From NCBI GenBank assembly GCA_019561555.1, contig JAHEQB010000034.1, positions 4,703-56,747 of the forward strand: DNA of 52,045 nucleotides. Direction: 5' to 3'. The notes beneath the pieces were generated by a model. It saw only the letters and a list, made by a program, of their open reading frames with translations. It was not told the origin of the DNA and ran no database searches. Made by a program: the position numbers and the translations under genes. This DNA is from Methanothermococcus sp. SCGC AD-155-C09 (GTDB lineage Archaea; AGJL01; Methanococci; Methanococcales; Methanococcaceae). How positions within the stretch are numbered: the stretch's first letter is position 1; the number at the start of each line of letters is the position of its first letter. Below, in pieces: positions 45,408-52,045 of the stretch.

Positions 45408-45694
45408 TATAGTCAAGAACATAATATTTCTTAACCATATTTATTATAAAAAAAATAAAAAAATTAATAAAAATAATAATTTAAAAATTAAAATAATAAA
45501 ATAATCTAAATCTTAAGATAAAAGGGAATATATTATTTAAAAAAAAATAAAAAAATGTACTTAAAGAGTAGATATCCTCCATCACTACCTTCCCTCCTCT
45601 TACACCCCTAAGCACTGGAAGTGCAGAGGAAATTCTTCAAGCATTAGAATTATTATGCCCATAATAAGTTTAAAAAGTTATATGTTTTACTATA
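45408..45694 (+). mobile_element. Dispersed MITE-like element, type II copy inside the cas operon
   Basis: 287 bp starting 2 nt after the cas7 stop. Left end TATAGTCAAGAACATAATAT; right end on the minus strand TATAGTAAAACATATAACTT. Core CCCCTAAGCACTGGAAGTGC (45605-45624). It leaves 61 bp to the cas5 start, which keeps its own GGTGA. cas5 and later genes must be read through the element or start from a promoter in or after it. Confidence 0.82.
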
Positions 45695-45755
45695 TTTATT
45701 CTTTTATTAATTTATTTTATTATTTATTTTTATTATTTTATTTTTTGGTGAGGAT

Positions 45756-46433
45756 ATGGCATTGCATGGATTTAAATTCAAAATTGAAGGGCTATATTTC
45801 AACACATTTAGAAAACCACTTTCAAATAGTTTGATTTTAACATTTACAATACCCTCATTTACTGTAATTCGGGGATTAATATCAAATGCACTGGGCCTTA
45901 AAAGGGATGATTTAACTGTTCAGGAATGGAATGTAAAAATAGGTATTCTTCCACTATATTTTAAAAATAAATCAAGAGAGTTGGCAAAGATATTAAAATT
46001 AAAAGGAACTGGAAAGAATTATTTAAAGGATTATAATTCATCACCAATGTTTAAGGAATTCCTTATAAATCCTTCCTATGAGATATATATAATTGGAGAG
46101 GACATGGAAAAAATAGATATAATAAATAAAGCACTTTTGAATCCACGGCGACCTCTCTATCTCGGGAGTTCAGATGAACTATGTGATTTAGAGGTTTCTG
46201 AAATTGTTAATGTGGAAACTGACTATCATAAAAATTTTAATTGTGTAATAGAGGGACTATATGAAAATTGTATTGTTGAGAGAATTCCTTATAAATTAAT
46301 AAAAAAGGATAAGGCAGGGAAAAAATGGGATAGTTTATTTAAAACAGTTTCAGTACCCTTGGAAGATATTAAATTAAAGGATAATGAATTGGAATGCTTC
46401 AAATTTGATAATAAGTATATTTTAGCATATTAA
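45756..46433 (+). CDS. cas5: Cas5 (type I-B effector subunit)
   Basis: 225 aa, ATG after TTTTGGTGAGGAT. Cas5 caps the 5' handle of crRNA in Cascade. Seen: GFKFKIEGLYFNTFRKPLSN and TFTIPSFTVIRGLISNALGL, the N-terminal RAMP strand and conserved 'PxxxxxxGLI' type segment, then SYEIYIIGED and NPRRPLYLGSSDELCDL, a typical Cas5 middle. The C-terminal half is less conserved. It lies 13 nt before cas3. Assignment is supported by both sequence and position. Confidence 0.87.
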   Translation: MALHGFKFKIEGLYFNTFRKPLSNSLILTFTIPSFTVIRGLISNALGLKRDDLTVQEWNVKIGILPLYFKNKSRELAKILKLKGTGKNYLKDYNSSPMFKEFLINPSYEIYIIGEDMEKIDIINKALLNPRRPLYLGSSDELCDLEVSEIVNVETDYHKNFNCVIEGLYENCIVERIPYKLIKKDKAGKKWDSLFKTVSVPLEDIKLKDNELECFKFDNKYILAY

Positions 46434-46446
46434 GGGGGTGGAGTAG

Positions 46447-48879
46447 TTGGATAGAAGTATTGGAAAGTTATGTTTAAAGGAAGGGGAAAAATACTTCCAA
46501 ACATTAAATGGCCATACAATTGATGCTTTAAAGATACTTAAACAATATATTGAGACAAATAAATCTGAAATTGAGGAATTTTGTAATAGATGGGGCATGG
46601 ATAAGTCTAAACTATATAAAAATTTATTTTTAATGGTTTATTTACATGATATTGGAAAATTAACAAAAGATTTTCAAAAAAATATTAAAAACAATAAAAG
46701 ATCAAATAAATTTCCACATTCTTTTTATGCAATGGGTATATTGGACAATGTGAATGTAGATGATTTTGTAAAACTAAGTATACTGGGACATCATTCTCAA
46801 CTATATGATAGACTATACCACAATTATCAGACTATCAAAAAAACCGAATATTTGATTGAGGACATAAACAATTTTTTAACTAACTCCTACAATGTTTATA
46901 ATTATCTTAATTTTAATAAATATTTTGAATTTAATGGACTTAATACCATTAATATCAATAGGAGTGCAAAACCTAAAATAGTGAGGGATATTCCCAATAA
47001 TAAATTAAAGTCCAAATACAGTGGGGATAATTTATTAAATAATCAAAAAGAAGATATTGTAAAAATAAAAAGTATATACTCCTTCATGCTTTCAATATTA
47101 AAAACCTCCGATATATATTCCAGTTATAATTTTGAAAGATATATCTTGGAAAATGATTTAAAATGCAATTATTTAGAGGATATACTAACAAACCCGGAAC
47201 AATATATTCCCAAATTAAAAAAGGAATATAATCCTAATTTTAAGTTATACAAATATCAAGATGAGATAAAGAACAAAACTAAAAAATTTCAGATACTATT
47301 TGCGCCCTGTGGAAGGGGAAAAACTGAGGCCTCCCTTTTATGGGCCTTTGAGATAATGAGAAAATACAATAAAAATAAAATAATATTTGCACTGCCCACT
47401 CAAACAACGAGTAATTTTATGTATGATAGATTAAAAAAGGAGTTTGGTAAGGAGAATGTTGGAATATATCATGGAATGAGTTCTGTTAAATTAAAAAATG
47501 ATAGGAACAATGAAAATATTAATAATTTTGATGACATGGACTTAGATGATGAATATGAGGATTATGAAACCACATTAATAAAAGAAGTTGGCGATGAGAA
47601 TTTTAAGGGCAAAACATTCCATAAACCTATTAACATTACCACAATTGATCATTTGATTTATTCCTTTATCCATGGTTATAAGGAATCTGATTTTGCCCTG
47701 GGAAATATCCAAAATGCTTTGATAATTTTTGATGAGGTTCATTACTATGAAAAAACAACATTATCCCATCTCTTTGAATTATTCAACATATTAAGGGAAA
47801 TGGACATCCCACATCTTCTAATGTCTGGAACAATTCCAAAATTTTTAAATGAAAAGATAGGGTATGATACAATTGTTGATGTTGAAGGTTTAGAATATAG
47901 GCCCTTTAAAATGTTTTTTAAGGAACAAGATATATTTAATGAAGAGGTTTTTGATAGCATTATAGATAATTATTTTAATGGAAAAACTCAATTTATAGTA
48001 TTAAATACAGTTTCAAAATCAAAAAAATTTTACAAAACACTAATGGATAAATTGGAGGATTACGATATTAAAGATCCAAATGTGATATTATACCACTCCC
48101 AATTTACATATAACGATAGAAACAGAAAGGAAAAAGAAATTAAAGAAAAATATAATAATAAAAATAAAAAACCATTTATTTTAATTGCTACGCAAGTTAT
48201 TGAGATCTCATTGGATATTTCTGCAGACCTAATGTATAGTGAAGTTGCACCAATTGATGCCATTGGACAGAGGGCCGGAAGATTGAACAGAAAGGGAAAA
48301 ATTCCTGATGGAATATTGAATATATATTTTTCAGAGAAAAATATACCCTACGATAAAGAATTAATGAAAAATACCGAAGATATTTTAAAAAAATACAGTG
48401 GTAATGCAATATCCTATGGAGATATTAAAAAAATGTGTGATGAACTTTATACAGATTACAATTTAGAGGATAGTAATTTAAAAAGATTTTTTGATAGCAA
48501 TACATTATTTGGACACTCACATAAGGATATAAGATATAGCGAAGAGGAGGGTAAATTCTTTAAAGTAAGGGAAAATGGACATTTAAAGATTGATGTTATT
48601 CCAAATAGCATTTATAACAATGAGGAGAGTAGGCTGAACATAGAGCATATTGTAAAATATCCCTATTATAGGTATAAAAATGAGGTAGAAAATGGCGAAT
48701 TAATACATTTTGATGTGGTTTATAAAAAAGATAAATTGTATGTTATTTGTATGTATGATTATTCCTATGAATTTGGATTCCATGATAATGTTATAGATAA
48801 GGATGAGGAATTTATTGATGATGACGAATTTTTAGAGAATATAAAAAATAGCAACTCAATAGATAATGATATTTATTAG
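46447..48879 (+). CDS. cas3: Cas3 nuclease-helicase (HD + DEAD-type fused)
   Basis: 810 aa, TTG start after GGGGGTGGAGTAG. The HD nuclease domain is N-terminal: LNGHTIDAL, LMVYLHDIGKLTKDFQ (HD pair), KFPHSFYAMGIL and ILGHHSQLYDRL. The SF2 helicase follows: Walker A ILFAPCGRGKTEASLLWAFE (about 282-301), ALPTQTTSNFMYDRL, DEVHYYEKTT (motif II), LLMSGTIP (motif III), IATQVIEISLDISADLMYSE (motif V) and DAIGQRAGRLNRKGK (motif VI). The fused form argues for subtype I-B rather than I-A, where the parts are usually split. It degrades DNA after Cascade binding. Confidence 0.95.
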   Translation: MDRSIGKLCLKEGEKYFQTLNGHTIDALKILKQYIETNKSEIEEFCNRWGMDKSKLYKNLFLMVYLHDIGKLTKDFQKNIKNNKRSNKFPHSFYAMGILDNVNVDDFVKLSILGHHSQLYDRLYHNYQTIKKTEYLIEDINNFLTNSYNVYNYLNFNKYFEFNGLNTININRSAKPKIVRDIPNNKLKSKYSGDNLLNNQKEDIVKIKSIYSFMLSILKTSDIYSSYNFERYILENDLKCNYLEDILTNPEQYIPKLKKEYNPNFKLYKYQDEIKNKTKKFQILFAPCGRGKTEASLLWAFEIMRKYNKNKIIFALPTQTTSNFMYDRLKKEFGKENVGIYHGMSSVKLKNDRNNENINNFDDMDLDDEYEDYETTLIKEVGDENFKGKTFHKPINITTIDHLIYSFIHGYKESDFALGNIQNALIIFDEVHYYEKTTLSHLFELFNILREMDIPHLLMSGTIPKFLNEKIGYDTIVDVEGLEYRPFKMFFKEQDIFNEEVFDSIIDNYFNGKTQFIVLNTVSKSKKFYKTLMDKLEDYDIKDPNVILYHSQFTYNDRNRKEKEIKEKYNNKNKKPFILIATQVIEISLDISADLMYSEVAPIDAIGQRAGRLNRKGKIPDGILNIYFSEKNIPYDKELMKNTEDILKKYSGNAISYGDIKKMCDELYTDYNLEDSNLKRFFDSNTLFGHSHKDIRYSEEEGKFFKVRENGHLKIDVIPNSIYNNEESRLNIEHIVKYPYYRYKNEVENGELIHFDVVYKKDKLYVICMYDYSYEFGFHDNVIDKDEEFIDDDEFLENIKNSNSIDNDIY

Positions 48880-48889
48880 GAGAGACATT

Positions 48890-49408
48890 ATGGATCTAAT
48901 TAACACATTTGGGGAATTAAAGATTAGAGGTACCCAAATAAATTATTATTTTATATGTAAAACAAAACTCTACCTCTTTTCAAAAAATATTAGACTGGAA
49001 AGGGATAGTGATATTGTAAATATTGGAAACTTTATCCATAAAAATACCTATAAAAAAGAAAATAAAGAACATATAATAGGAAGTATTGGTATAGATTTTA
49101 TAAAAAATAAACATGGAACTTTGGAGATTCATGAGGTAAAGAAATCTGATAGAATGGAGAGGGCCGATACCTATCAACTTCTGTATTATCTCTATTATTT
49201 AAAAAATATGGGAATAAATGCAGTAGGTATTTTAAACTATCCATTAAAAAAGAAAATAAAAAGAATAGTCCTAACTAAGAAAAATGAAATTGAATTAATA
49301 AATATAATTAAAAATATTAATAATATTATAAAAAGTAATAAACCAATAAAGCCAGAGAGAAAAGGTTATTGTAAAAAATGTGCATACTATGAATTCTGTT
49401 TTTCATAA
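48890..49408 (+). CDS. cas4: Cas4 Fe-S exonuclease
   Basis: 172 aa; start taken at ATG 48890 after AGGAGAGACATT, not at the upstream in-frame ATG that overlaps cas3. RecB-like nuclease with an iron-sulfur cluster. Seen: INTFGELKIRGTQINYYFIC with the first Cys, IGNFIHK, GSIGIDFI and IHEVKKSDRM (D, E, K of the RecB active site), RADTYQLLYYLYYLKNMGI, and C-terminal cysteines GYCKKCAYYEFCF. Cas4 trims prespacers and helps set PAM orientation with Cas1-Cas2. Confidence 0.92.
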   Translation: MDLINTFGELKIRGTQINYYFICKTKLYLFSKNIRLERDSDIVNIGNFIHKNTYKKENKEHIIGSIGIDFIKNKHGTLEIHEVKKSDRMERADTYQLLYYLYYLKNMGINAVGILNYPLKKKIKRIVLTKKNEIELINIIKNINNIIKSNKPIKPERKGYCKKCAYYEFCFS

Positions 49409-49455
49409 AGAACATTAAAAAAATAAAAAAATATTTTTAAATTAGAGGGAGGGGA

Positions 49456-50421
49456 ATGAAAACCAATAAGTACATAAATTCAGATGGAAAACTAATAAGA
49501 CATGAGAATACCATTTACTTCATAAGCAAAGATGGAAAAAAATTACCAATACCTGTGGAAAAAATATATTCTATTTATAGTTATGGTAGTTTGTCCTTTA
49601 CATCAAAGGTTATTAAATTACTCTCCAAATACAATGTTCCCATTCATTACTTTGGAAGATATGGCGATTACATAGGGACCTTTTATCCAAGGGGGAATAA
49701 TTATTCAGGAAAGGTTATTGTCAAACAATCAGAGTATTATTTAGATGGAAATAAGAGAATTTATTTAGCAAAGAAGTTTGTGGAGGGAAGTATAAGAAAC
49801 ATGTATAAAAATCTAAGTAGGTATAAAATAGATTTCCCAGTTGAGAAGGAATTGGAAAAATTAAAGGACTCAAAAACAATAACTGAGGTAATGTCTGTTG
49901 AGGCAACAGTGAGAAACAACTATTATGGGAACTTAGATAAAATATTTAACAATTTTAAGTTTGAAAAAAGGAGTAGAAGGCCGCCTCATAACGAAATAAA
50001 TGCACTTATTAGTTTTGGAAACTCCCTTTTATATTCTGGAGTTATCTCCGAAATATTCAACACTCATTTAAATCCATCGATTTCTTACCTTCATGAGCCA
50101 TTTGAAAGACGATTTTCCCTTGCATTGGATATTGCAGATATTTTTAAGCCACTTTTAGTAGATAGGTTAGTTTTCTACTTAGTAAATAAAAATGTACTTG
50201 ATGAAGGACACTTTGAGAGGGACCTAAAATCCTGTCTATTGAATGAGGAAGGGAGAAGGATATTTTTAACCTATTACAAAAAAAGACTGGAAAAAACTAT
50301 AAAACATAGGAAGTTGAACAGAAAAGTTTCCTACCAAAGACTTATAAGGTTGGAGTGCTATAAACTTCAAAAGCATATCTTAGAAATGGAGAATTATGAA
50401 CCCTTTGTTATCTGGTGGTAA
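49456..50421 (+). CDS. cas1: Cas1 integrase
   Basis: 321 aa, ATG after GAGGGAGGGGA. Seen: [20 protein letters not shown] and [12 protein letters not shown] in the N-terminal beta domain, [20 protein letters not shown], catalytic Glu in [13 protein letters not shown] (about 155), [17 protein letters not shown], catalytic His in [19 protein letters not shown] and Asp in the following [13 protein letters not shown]. Length and motif order match type I-B Cas1. It integrates spacers at the leader end of the array 1.4 kb downstream. Confidence 0.95.
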   Translation: MKTNKYINSDGKLIRHENTIYFISKDGKKLPIPVEKIYSIYSYGSLSFTSKVIKLLSKYNVPIHYFGRYGDYIGTFYPRGNNYSGKVIVKQSEYYLDGNKRIYLAKKFVEGSIRNMYKNLSRYKIDFPVEKELEKLKDSKTITEVMSVEATVRNNYYGNLDKIFNNFKFEKRSRRPPHNEINALISFGNSLLYSGVISEIFNTHLNPSISYLHEPFERRFSLALDIADIFKPLLVDRLVFYLVNKNVLDEGHFERDLKSCLLNEEGRRIFLTYYKKRLEKTIKHRKLNRKVSYQRLIRLECYKLQKHILEMENYEPFVIWW

Positions 50422-50434
50422 AAGGAGGCATAGT

Positions 50435-50698
50435 ATGTACGTAATAATTGTTTATGACGTAGGGGTTGAACGAGTGAATAAAGTAAAAAAGTTTTTAAGG
50501 AGATGGTTAAATTGGGTACAGAATAGTGTCTTTGAGGGGGAGTTAACAGATGCAGAATTTTTGACAGTTAGAGAAGGAATTAAAAACATTATAGATAGTG
50601 AATCAGATAGTGTAATCCTCTTTAAACTTAAAGATAGGAGGTTTATAGATAGAAATGTATTGGGTATTGATAAAAACTCAAGGGAGGATATATTATGA
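50435..50698 (+). CDS. cas2: Cas2
   Basis: 87 aa. Start at ATG 50435 after AAAGGAGGCATAGT; the frame extends 13 codons further into cas1 without a signal. Seen: MYVIIVYDVGVERVNKVKKF (first strand with the conserved Asp), LRRWLNWVQNSVFEGELTDA and SVILFKLKDRR. It bridges two Cas1 dimers in the adaptation complex. Its last 4 nt overlap the start of cas6. Confidence 0.94.
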   Translation: MYVIIVYDVGVERVNKVKKFLRRWLNWVQNSVFEGELTDAEFLTVREGIKNIIDSESDSVILFKLKDRRFIDRNVLGIDKNSREDIL

Positions 50699-51405
50699 GA
50701 ATAAAATTGGAGTTTAAAACTGAAAAAAATACAGTGATTCCCTTTAATCATCAGTATTTCCTTGCCTCTGCAATATACAATGTGTTAAGTAGGGCAAATG
50801 AGGAATACAGTGAGAAACTACATACCCATCCTAAATACAAATTTTTCACATTTTCCCTGTTGAGTATTCCCAATAGGAGGGTAATAGAGAAAAGAGGCAT
50901 TGTTCCATTAGATGGACGTGTATTTTTACATGTTTCTTCGCCAAATGATGAGTTTTTGAAAAATTTTGTAGATGGAATATTTGATTGCAAGGTTATAAAC
51001 ATTAATGGCATAGAATTAATACCAATGAACATGATAATTAAAAAAATCCCTGAGGATTTTGATACCTTAAAAACAATATCTCCAATTTATTTAAAAACCA
51101 TAATTGAAAGGGATGGAGCAAAAAAAGTACATGATTTACTCCCAAACAATTCAAAATTTTATGAGAATTTTAAAAATAATTTAAAGAAAAAATATGGGGC
51201 ATTCTATAATAAGGAGTGCAATTTAGATTTTGACTTTGAGGTTTTAAAGTATAAACCCAAAAGGGTAAAAATTAAAAATACCTTTTGCAGATGTTCTGAA
51301 ATGGTTTTTAAGGTTTATGGAGATTATGATTTAATAAAATTTGGCTATGAGTGTGGTTTTGGAGAGAAAAATTCCATGGGTTTTGGGATGGTTGAGGTTG
51401 TTTAA
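50695..51405 (+). CDS. cas6: Cas6 pre-crRNA endoribonuclease
   Basis: 236 aa, ATG after AGGGAGGATATT, overlapping cas2 by 4 nt. RAMP-fold nuclease. Seen: MRIKLEFKTEK, PFNHQYFLASAIYNVLSRAN with a candidate catalytic His, THPKYKFFTFSLLSIPNR, VKIKNTFCRCSEMVFKVYGD and the C-terminal glycine-rich loop GYECGFGEKNSMGFGMVEVV. It should cut the repeat 8 nt from its 3' end, leaving ATGGAAAT as the crRNA handle. Last gene of the operon. Confidence 0.92.
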   Translation: MRIKLEFKTEKNTVIPFNHQYFLASAIYNVLSRANEEYSEKLHTHPKYKFFTFSLLSIPNRRVIEKRGIVPLDGRVFLHVSSPNDEFLKNFVDGIFDCKVININGIELIPMNMIIKKIPEDFDTLKTISPIYLKTIIERDGAKKVHDLLPNNSKFYENFKNNLKKKYGAFYNKECNLDFDFEVLKYKPKRVKIKNTFCRCSEMVFKVYGDYDLIKFGYECGFGEKNSMGFGMVEVV

Positions 51406-51430
51406 TGTTATTTTTATACCTTATTATTGT

Positions 51431-51450
51431 CTTTATTTTTTAATTTTTTT
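51431..51450 (+). terminator. T-rich terminator after cas6
   Basis: Runs of T (CTTTATTTTTTAATTTTTTT) 26 nt past the cas6 stop fit an archaeal poly-U terminator. Many T-runs occur in this genome, so the call is tentative. Confidence 0.4.
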
Positions 51451-51778
51451 GGAGAATATTCTTAGTTTTAAGTTTTAAGAAGTAAATAAGTAGTCGCATA
51501 TCGATGATGGATTATGATTGTTTTATATATTTAGATTTAATAATTTATTGGGCTTTGGATTAATTAGGGAATTTTATTTGGTTTTATTGTGCTTTTCTTG
51601 TGGATTTTCTTTATTTATTTTATTTAATTTACTTTAGGGTTGTATAGGTTAAAATAAGGAAGATTATCAAGTCGCAGGTCTTTATATAGAAGTGCCCGTA
51701 TCATAGGTTCGAGATAGAAAGGTTTATATAGGAGAAGATACAACCTTCCTTATAGTAAAATAAAGAAAATTTCTAACT
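51451..51778 (+). promoter_or_regulatory. CRISPR leader with promoter for the array
   Basis: 328 bp without a reading frame, between cas6 and the first repeat. It is less T-rich than ordinary gaps here. AGTCGCA occurs twice (51492-51498 and 51670-51676). Two TATA-like TTTATATA boxes occur near 51681 and 51723; the second, with AAAGG before it and about 48 nt before the first repeat, best fits a promoter for pre-crRNA. Leader position and direction agree with cas1-cas2 upstream. Confidence 0.7.
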
Positions 51779-52045
51779 GTTAAAATCAGACCATTGTGGG
51801 ATGGAAATTTTCTTTTCCACCTTTTTTAATTTCATCTAAATATATCGTTAAAATCAGACCATTGTGGGATGGAAATCGAAAAATATTCTACAGGTATTAT
51901 TTCGAGAATTTTACGTTAAAATCAGACCATTGTGGGATGGAAATCCATCATTTCTCTAAGGTTATTTACATTCCTATTTACTATACGTTAAAATCAGACC
52001 ATTGTGGGATGGAAATTTTTTTATCACCTTTTAAAGATTTTTAAG
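51779..52045 (+). CRISPR. CRISPR array, leader-proximal end, truncated by the window
   Basis: Four identical 30-bp repeats at 51779-51808, 51847-51876, 51915-51944 and 51987-52016. They begin GTTAAAATCAGACC and end GTGGGATGGAAAT. Spacers are 38, 38 and 42 bp, and a fourth starts at 52017 and leaves the window. CCAT and ATGG can pair within the repeat around TGTGGG. The 3' part ATGGAAAT is the expected crRNA handle. The repeat resembles those of hyperthermophilic Methanococcales. The leader-end repeats are the most recently added, so these spacers are the youngest. Confidence 0.97.

Noticed and set aside
50396-50434. Upstream start of cas2 inside cas1
   Set aside because: No ribosome-binding site; AAAGGAGG sits before the ATG at 50435, which begins the canonical Cas2 first strand.
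51700-51715. GGTTCGAGA in the leader as a tRNA T-loop
   Set aside because: No acceptor stem, anticodon arm or D arm can be built around it.
51751-51765. TATAGTAAAATAAAG before the first CRISPR repeat as an element end
   Set aside because: Only about 10 bases match the element terminus and no core or second end follows; chance in AT-rich DNA.
51796-52044. 82-codon frame across the CRISPR array
   Set aside because: It is translation of the repeats (LKSDHCGMEI repeated) and not a gene.

Overview
The window reads as a chromosomal segment of a thermophilic or hyperthermophilic methanogen of the order Methanococcales (Methanothermococcus, Methanotorris or a close relative; I cannot fix the genus). 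The grounds are very low GC, GGTGA/GGTGG ribosome-binding sites with frequent TTG and GTG starts, and genes for coenzyme M (comE), tetrahydromethanopterin/sarcinapterin glutamylation (mptN), cobamide and heme-type tetrapyrroles (cbiL, hemB, precorrin-2 dehydrogenase, a ChlI/ChlD chelatase), diphthamide (dph2), archease and a GHMP-type shikimate kinase. Many encoded proteins resemble Methanocaldococcus jannaschii proteins. No tRNA or rRNA gene was found.

Layout: 1-4.5 kb, two cell-surface genes: a beta-helix/CARDB protein whose 5' end lies outside the window, and a secreted protein with an S-layer-type C-terminal domain. 5-14.7 kb, an FmdE-like protein, NOG1-type GTPase, Dph2, MoaC, an HTH-ACT regulator, a CYTH protein, a secreted alkaline phosphatase with a C-terminal dockerin and a palindromic operator, QueE, archease, precorrin-2 dehydrogenase and an unannotated 59-aa reading frame. 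15-38 kb, mostly single genes or pairs of central metabolism (glycosyltransferase, radical SAM protein, comE with a HisA-like protein, tRNA m5C methyltransferase, shikimate kinase with cbiL, a DUF1611 protein, mptN, MnmC-like protein, MEMO, hemB, a SelB-like factor, phosphomannomutase, methyltransferase with an ATP-grasp ligase and bioD). 38-42.4 kb, a chlI/chlD locus in two frames joined by a -1 slippery site, a YkgJ-type protein, a C/D box sRNA and pdxT. 43-52 kb, a complete type I-B-like CRISPR-Cas locus (cas8-cas7-cas5-cas3-cas4-cas1-cas2-cas6), a leader, and the first four repeats of an array that runs off the window end.

The main unexplained structure is in the non-coding DNA. Nearly every larger intergenic gap holds a copy of a dispersed, non-coding element of about 290-450 bp, with at least 21 recognisable cores in 52 kb. 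The copies share terminal inverted repeats of the form TATAGT(C/T)AA(G/A)(A/C)ACATAAT and a conserved internal hairpin (GCACT-GGA-AGTGC). There are two sub-families: type II, about 290-320 bp with clear paired ends, and type I, up to about 450 bp. At least one type II copy sits inside a type I copy, and another lies inside the cas operon, 2 nt after the cas7 stop codon. They look like a MITE-type family that has spread recently. A decayed transposase remnant at about 21.2-21.5 kb is the only visible trace of a transposase, and nothing ties it to the family.

Other points worth following are the candidate programmed frameshift that would make ChlI alone or a ChlI-ChlD fusion, the C/D box sRNA, the dockerin-bearing phosphatase and its operator, minisatellite-like AAT-rich coding tracts, and the SelB-like factor with a degenerate GTPase domain.
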